NCBI RefSeq assembly: GCF_027497195.1
Contig: NZ_CP114905.1
Location: 7,976,001 to 8,040,000, forward strand
Direction of reading: 5' to 3'
From: Streptomyces sp. WMMC500
GTDB taxonomy: Bacteria; Actinomycetota; Actinomycetes; Streptomycetales; Streptomycetaceae
DNA length: 64,000 nt
Shown here: one piece after another, positions 61,248-64,000 of the stretch
How positions within the stretch are numbered: position 1 is the first letter of the stretch
Layout: every line of letters begins with the position of its first letter
The notes under the pieces: generated by a model
The model's database searches: none
What the model was told of the DNA's origin: nothing
The model's input: only the letters and a program-made list of their open reading frames with translations
Translations under genes and position numbers: made by a program

Positions 61248-63248
61248 TTGCCTCCCACTGCGACCACCCGCCCGCGGACGGACCCGCGAAGACGACCCTG
61301 GGCGACGGCCGCCGTCGGCGCCGGCCTGCTGCTGGCGCTGACCTCGGCGTCCCTCCCGGCCGTAGCCGGCGACACCCGCGCGGGCGACGGCGCCGTGGCG
61401 CCCGCTACCCGGCAGGCGGCGTACGCCGCGGCGGCCGACGAGTACGGCGTGCCGGAGAGCGTGCTGCTCGGCGTGTCGTACCTGGAGTCCCGCTGGGACA
61501 CCCACGCGGGCGAGCCGAGCACCGACGCCGGCTTCGGCCCCATGCACCTGACCGACGGGCCCACCGTGCTCGCCGAGGACCACCACAGCGGCACCGCGGA
61601 GGACCCCCGCGGTGACACCGAACGGCCCGTCGGCGAGGAGACGTTCGGCCCCGCGCTCACCACGGTGTACGCCGCCGCCGAGCTGACCGGCACCGACGTG
61701 GCGACGCTGCGCGCGCGGCCCGCCGAGAACATCGCCGGCGGCGCCGCGCTGCTGGCCGCCTACCAGGAGGACCTGGGCGCGCCGGCCTCCGCCGACCCCG
61801 CCGACTGGTACGGCGCGGTCGCGAAGTACGCGGGCGCCGCGTACGAGCAGGACGCGGCGACGTTCGCCGACGAGGTGTACGCGACCATCCGCGACGGAGC
61901 CGCCCGCACCACCGACGACGGCCACGCCGTCCGGCTCGCCGCCCACCCGTCCGTGGCGCCGGAGCAGCGCTGGCTCGGCGAACTCGGCCTCCCGCAACTG
62001 GAGAACGAGGACGTGGAGTGCCCGGACCGGCTCGGCTGCGAGTGGATCCCGGCGACGTACCGCCAGACGAACCCGGACGACATCGAGGCGTACGTCAACC
62101 ACGACAAGGCGAACCGGCCGCGCGACCAGAAGATCGAGTACATCGTCGTCCACGACACCGAGGGCCGCTACGACGGCGTCATCAACATGGTCCAGGACCC
62201 GACCCGCGCGGCGAGCTGGCAGTACACGCTGCGCTCGTCCGACGGCCACATCGCGCAGCACATCAAGCACAAGGACGTCGCCTGGCAGGCCGGCAACTGG
62301 AACATCAACGCCAAGTCCATCGGCCTGGAGCACGAGGGGTTCGCCAAGTCCCAGGGCACCTGGTACACCGAGGCGATGATGCGCAGCTCGGCCACCCTGG
62401 TGCGCTACCTGGCGGCCAGGTACGACATCCCGCTGGACCGCACGCACATCATCGGCCACGACAACGTGCCCGGCACGACCACGCCGAACATCCCCGGCAT
62501 GCACTGGGACCCGGGCCCGTACTGGGACTGGGAGCGCTACTTCGAGCTGCTGAAGGCCCCGCTGCGCGCCCCGGGCGGGTTCTCGAAGTCCATGGTGCTC
62601 ATCAAGCCGGACTTCGAGGAGAACCAGCCGCAGTTCACCGGGTGCAGCTACGAGACCGGCTCCGACCCGAAGGAGCCGTGCCCGCTCGCGCCCTCGTCGT
62701 CCGTGATCCTGCACACGCAGCCGGACGCGGACTCCCCGCTGCTGGTGGACATCGGTCTGCACCCCGACGGCCGGGCGTCCGACATGCACGTCTCGGACAT
62801 CGGCAGCCGGGCCTCGGCCGGACAGCGGTACGCGGTCGCCGAGCGCAGGGGCGACTGGACGGCGATCTGGTACCACGGCCTGAAGGGCTGGTTCCACAAC
62901 CCCGCGGACGCGCCGGTCGCCGAGTTCACCGCCGGGAAGATCGTCACGCCGAAGCGGGGCAAGGAGTCGGTGCCGGTCTACGGGCGGGCGTACCCGGAAC
63001 AGGCGGCGTACCCGCCGGAGATCCCGTACCAGCCGATCTCGGCGCACCCGTACGAGTTCAAGGCCGGGCAGGCGTACTCCTACGGCGGCACCGTCCCCGG
63101 CGAGTACTACCGTGCCGTGTCCTTCGACGGCTCCGCGCCGGGCGACCGCACGGTGGTCCGCGGCAAGACCAAGTACCACATCATCCAGATCGGCCACCGC
63201 ATCGGCTTCGTCAACGCCGACGACGTGGACGTGCGCCGGGTCCTCTGA
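61248..63248 (+). CDS. Secreted peptidoglycan amidase with N-terminal lysozyme-like domain
   Basis: A 666-aa exported protein from a TTG at 61248 with GAGGAG 5 nt upstream and a signal peptide (VGAGLLLALTSASLPAVAG). Residues about 45-215 resemble a lytic transglycosylase (SYLESRWDTHAGEP, with a candidate catalytic Glu). Residues about 280-430 are an amidase_2 domain with zinc ligands in IVVHDTEG and MHWDPGPYWDW, and the SIGLEHEG Glu. The C-terminal part is SH3-like. It cuts the peptide from the glycan strand, N-acetylmuramoyl-L-alanine amidase activity. The 240-nt upstream region shows no riboswitch I can identify. Confidence 0.9.
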   Translation: MPPTATTRPRTDPRRRPWATAAVGAGLLLALTSASLPAVAGDTRAGDGAVAPATRQAAYAAAADEYGVPESVLLGVSYLESRWDTHAGEPSTDAGFGPMHLTDGPTVLAEDHHSGTAEDPRGDTERPVGEETFGPALTTVYAAAELTGTDVATLRARPAENIAGGAALLAAYQEDLGAPASADPADWYGAVAKYAGAAYEQDAATFADEVYATIRDGAARTTDDGHAVRLAAHPSVAPEQRWLGELGLPQLENEDVECPDRLGCEWIPATYRQTNPDDIEAYVNHDKANRPRDQKIEYIVVHDTEGRYDGVINMVQDPTRAASWQYTLRSSDGHIAQHIKHKDVAWQAGNWNINAKSIGLEHEGFAKSQGTWYTEAMMRSSATLVRYLAARYDIPLDRTHIIGHDNVPGTTTPNIPGMHWDPGPYWDWERYFELLKAPLRAPGGFSKSMVLIKPDFEENQPQFTGCSYETGSDPKEPCPLAPSSSVILHTQPDADSPLLVDIGLHPDGRASDMHVSDIGSRASAGQRYAVAERRGDWTAIWYHGLKGWFHNPADAPVAEFTAGKIVTPKRGKESVPVYGRAYPEQAAYPPEIPYQPISAHPYEFKAGQAYSYGGTVPGEYYRAVSFDGSAPGDRTVVRGKTKYHIIQIGHRIGFVNADDVDVRRVL

Positions 63249-63263
63249 CCCGCCGCGCGCCGC

Positions 63264-63292
63264 GGCGCCGCCGGTCGAGCACCGGCGGCGCC
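63264..63292 (+). terminator. Hairpin terminator after the amidase gene
   Basis: A perfect 12-bp stem GGCGCCGCCGGT/ACCGGCGGCGCC with a 5-nt loop, 15 nt after the stop codon. Confidence 0.8.
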
Positions 63293-63443
63293 GCTCACGC
63301 GTGCGCGGCGTGTTCCGCCCGGGGCCACGGCCGCCGCACGGCGCGGACGTCGCGTCCGGCCGGAACCGCCCGCCGGCCTGGGCGGACGCGTGCGCCCGCC
63401 GAGTGGGCCCCTCATTGCGCGGCGCCCCGATCATGGGTTCTAA

Positions 63444-63460
63444 TTGCGAACGGTTCGCAA
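63444..63460. promoter_or_regulatory. 17-bp perfect palindrome upstream of the last gene
   Basis: TTGCGAACGGTTCGCAA, symmetric about a central G, lies 30 nt before the binding-protein start codon. It is a strong operator candidate, and its position would block transcription of the gene. The cognate regulator is not in the window. Confidence 0.55.
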
Positions 63461-63490
63461 GAGAGATCAGCCTTCAACAGGGGAGTGGGC

Positions 63491-64000
63491 ATGTCAGTCC
63501 GCGGCACACGCGCAGCGGTCTCGGTCACGGCGGCAGCGGCGGTGCTCGCGGGAGCCGCCGCCTGCTCGAACCCGGACGCCGACGACGACTCCGGCGCCTC
63601 CGGGGGTAACGGCACCACGCTGGTCGTCGGCGTCGGCAGCGAGCCCGACACCCTCAGCCCGCTCCTCGGTTACGGCAAGGACGGCAACTCCAAGGTCTTC
63701 GACGGCCTCCTCGCCCGCAACGCCGACCTGGAGCTGCAGCCCGCCCTCGCCCGCGCGCTGCCCGAGATCACCGACGGCGGCACCACGTACACGTACAAGC
63801 TGCGCGACGACGTGACGTTCAGCGACGGCGAGCCCCTCACCGCCGCCGACGTCGTCTTCACCTACGAGACCATCCTCGACCCCGGCACCAACAACCCCTC
63901 CAAGGGCGACCTGGAAGCCGTGGAAAGCGTCGAGGCCAAGGGCGACGACACCGTCGTCTTCCGCCTGAAGTACCCCTACGCGCCCTTCGCCGAGCGCACC
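63491..64000 (+). CDS. Oligopeptide/nickel-type ABC binding lipoprotein, 5' part
   Basis: The first 170 codons of a gene leaving the right edge. The ATG at 63491 follows GGGAG by 5 nt. The signal peptide ends in the lipobox GAAAC (Cys25). VVGVGSEPDTLSPLLGYGKD and YKLRDDVTFSDGEPLTAADV are classic of SBP_bac_5 (DppA/OppA/NikA) proteins. It would capture peptides, nickel or similar ligands, and the permease and ATPase genes would lie to the right. Confidence 0.92.
   Translation, partial: MSVRGTRAAVSVTAAAAVLAGAAACSNPDADDDSGASGGNGTTLVVGVGSEPDTLSPLLGYGKDGNSKVFDGLLARNADLELQPALARALPEITDGGTTYTYKLRDDVTFSDGEPLTAADVVFTYETILDPGTNNPSKGDLEAVESVEAKGDDTVVFRLKYPYAPFAERT

Overview
This is a 64-kb stretch of very GC-rich actinomycete chromosome. 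The codon bias, GTG/TTG starts, twin-arginine exported glycosidases, ROK, LacI and TetR regulators and a DUF5999-type small protein all point to Streptomyces or a close relative. No rRNA, tRNA, phage, insertion sequence or CRISPR array was seen. The mix of sugar-import loci, decayed genes and scattered regulators suits a chromosome arm rather than the core. Everything here comes from reading the sequence; no database search was run.

Layout. (1) 1-4690: a CUT1 sugar ABC importer (binding lipoprotein and two permeases) running into a GH1 beta-glycosidase that leaves the window, with a divergent ROK regulator. (2) 4972-15248: a large secreted ThuA / sugar-dehydrogenase-like / PKD protein, a methyltransferase, a double GNAT protein, a decayed TetR fragment, a DUF5999 protein, an APC amino-acid permease and a secreted GH29 alpha-L-fucosidase. 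(3) 15486-31546: mostly housekeeping or accessory genes: tetR-mmpL efflux, a DUF3048 lipoprotein, a small conserved-looking 62-aa protein, pntA1-pntA2-pntB transhydrogenase, a MerR/flavin-reductase divergent pair, VOC protein, AraC regulators, an Fpg/Nei glycosylase, dodecin, universal stress protein, DHA2 exporter and a DHFR-like reductase. (4) 31592-41787: a compact glycan locus, ROK - binding protein - permeases - GH27 - GH95 on the minus strand with a divergent GH36 alpha-galactosidase. (5) 42088-46170: a 1360-aa secreted beta-helix enzyme (GH87-like) with three discoidin modules. (6) 46275-49485: a formate-dehydrogenase-like gene broken by internal deletions, and a pirin. (7) 49564-61007: a GH127 beta-L-arabinofuranosidase with ricin repeats, a PA14-GH2 enzyme, a divergent LacI regulator and a CUT2 (YtfQ-YtfR-YtfT-YjfF-like) pentose/furanose importer. 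(8) 61248-64000: a secreted peptidoglycan amidase and the start of an oligopeptide/nickel-type binding lipoprotein.

How the genes work together. Three sugar importers are each paired with their own regulator and glycosidases. The exported enzymes (GH29, GH95, GH27, GH127, GH2, probably GH87) would release fucose, galactose, arabinose and glucan fragments from plant, fungal or host glycans. The importers take up the products, and cytoplasmic GH1 and GH36 enzymes finish the job. Matched palindromes support regulator assignments: half-sites containing CGTTGGAA lie on both sides of the LacI gene, an identical 12-mer AAGCGCTTGCTG lies in front of both the ThuA protein and GH29 genes, and CTTAA-N13-TTAAG lies in front of the first ROK gene. 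The most unusual points are the fucose/galactose locus with a GH27 enzyme lacking the usual Asp-Asp substrate motif, the shared operators, and the recently decayed fdhF-like gene.
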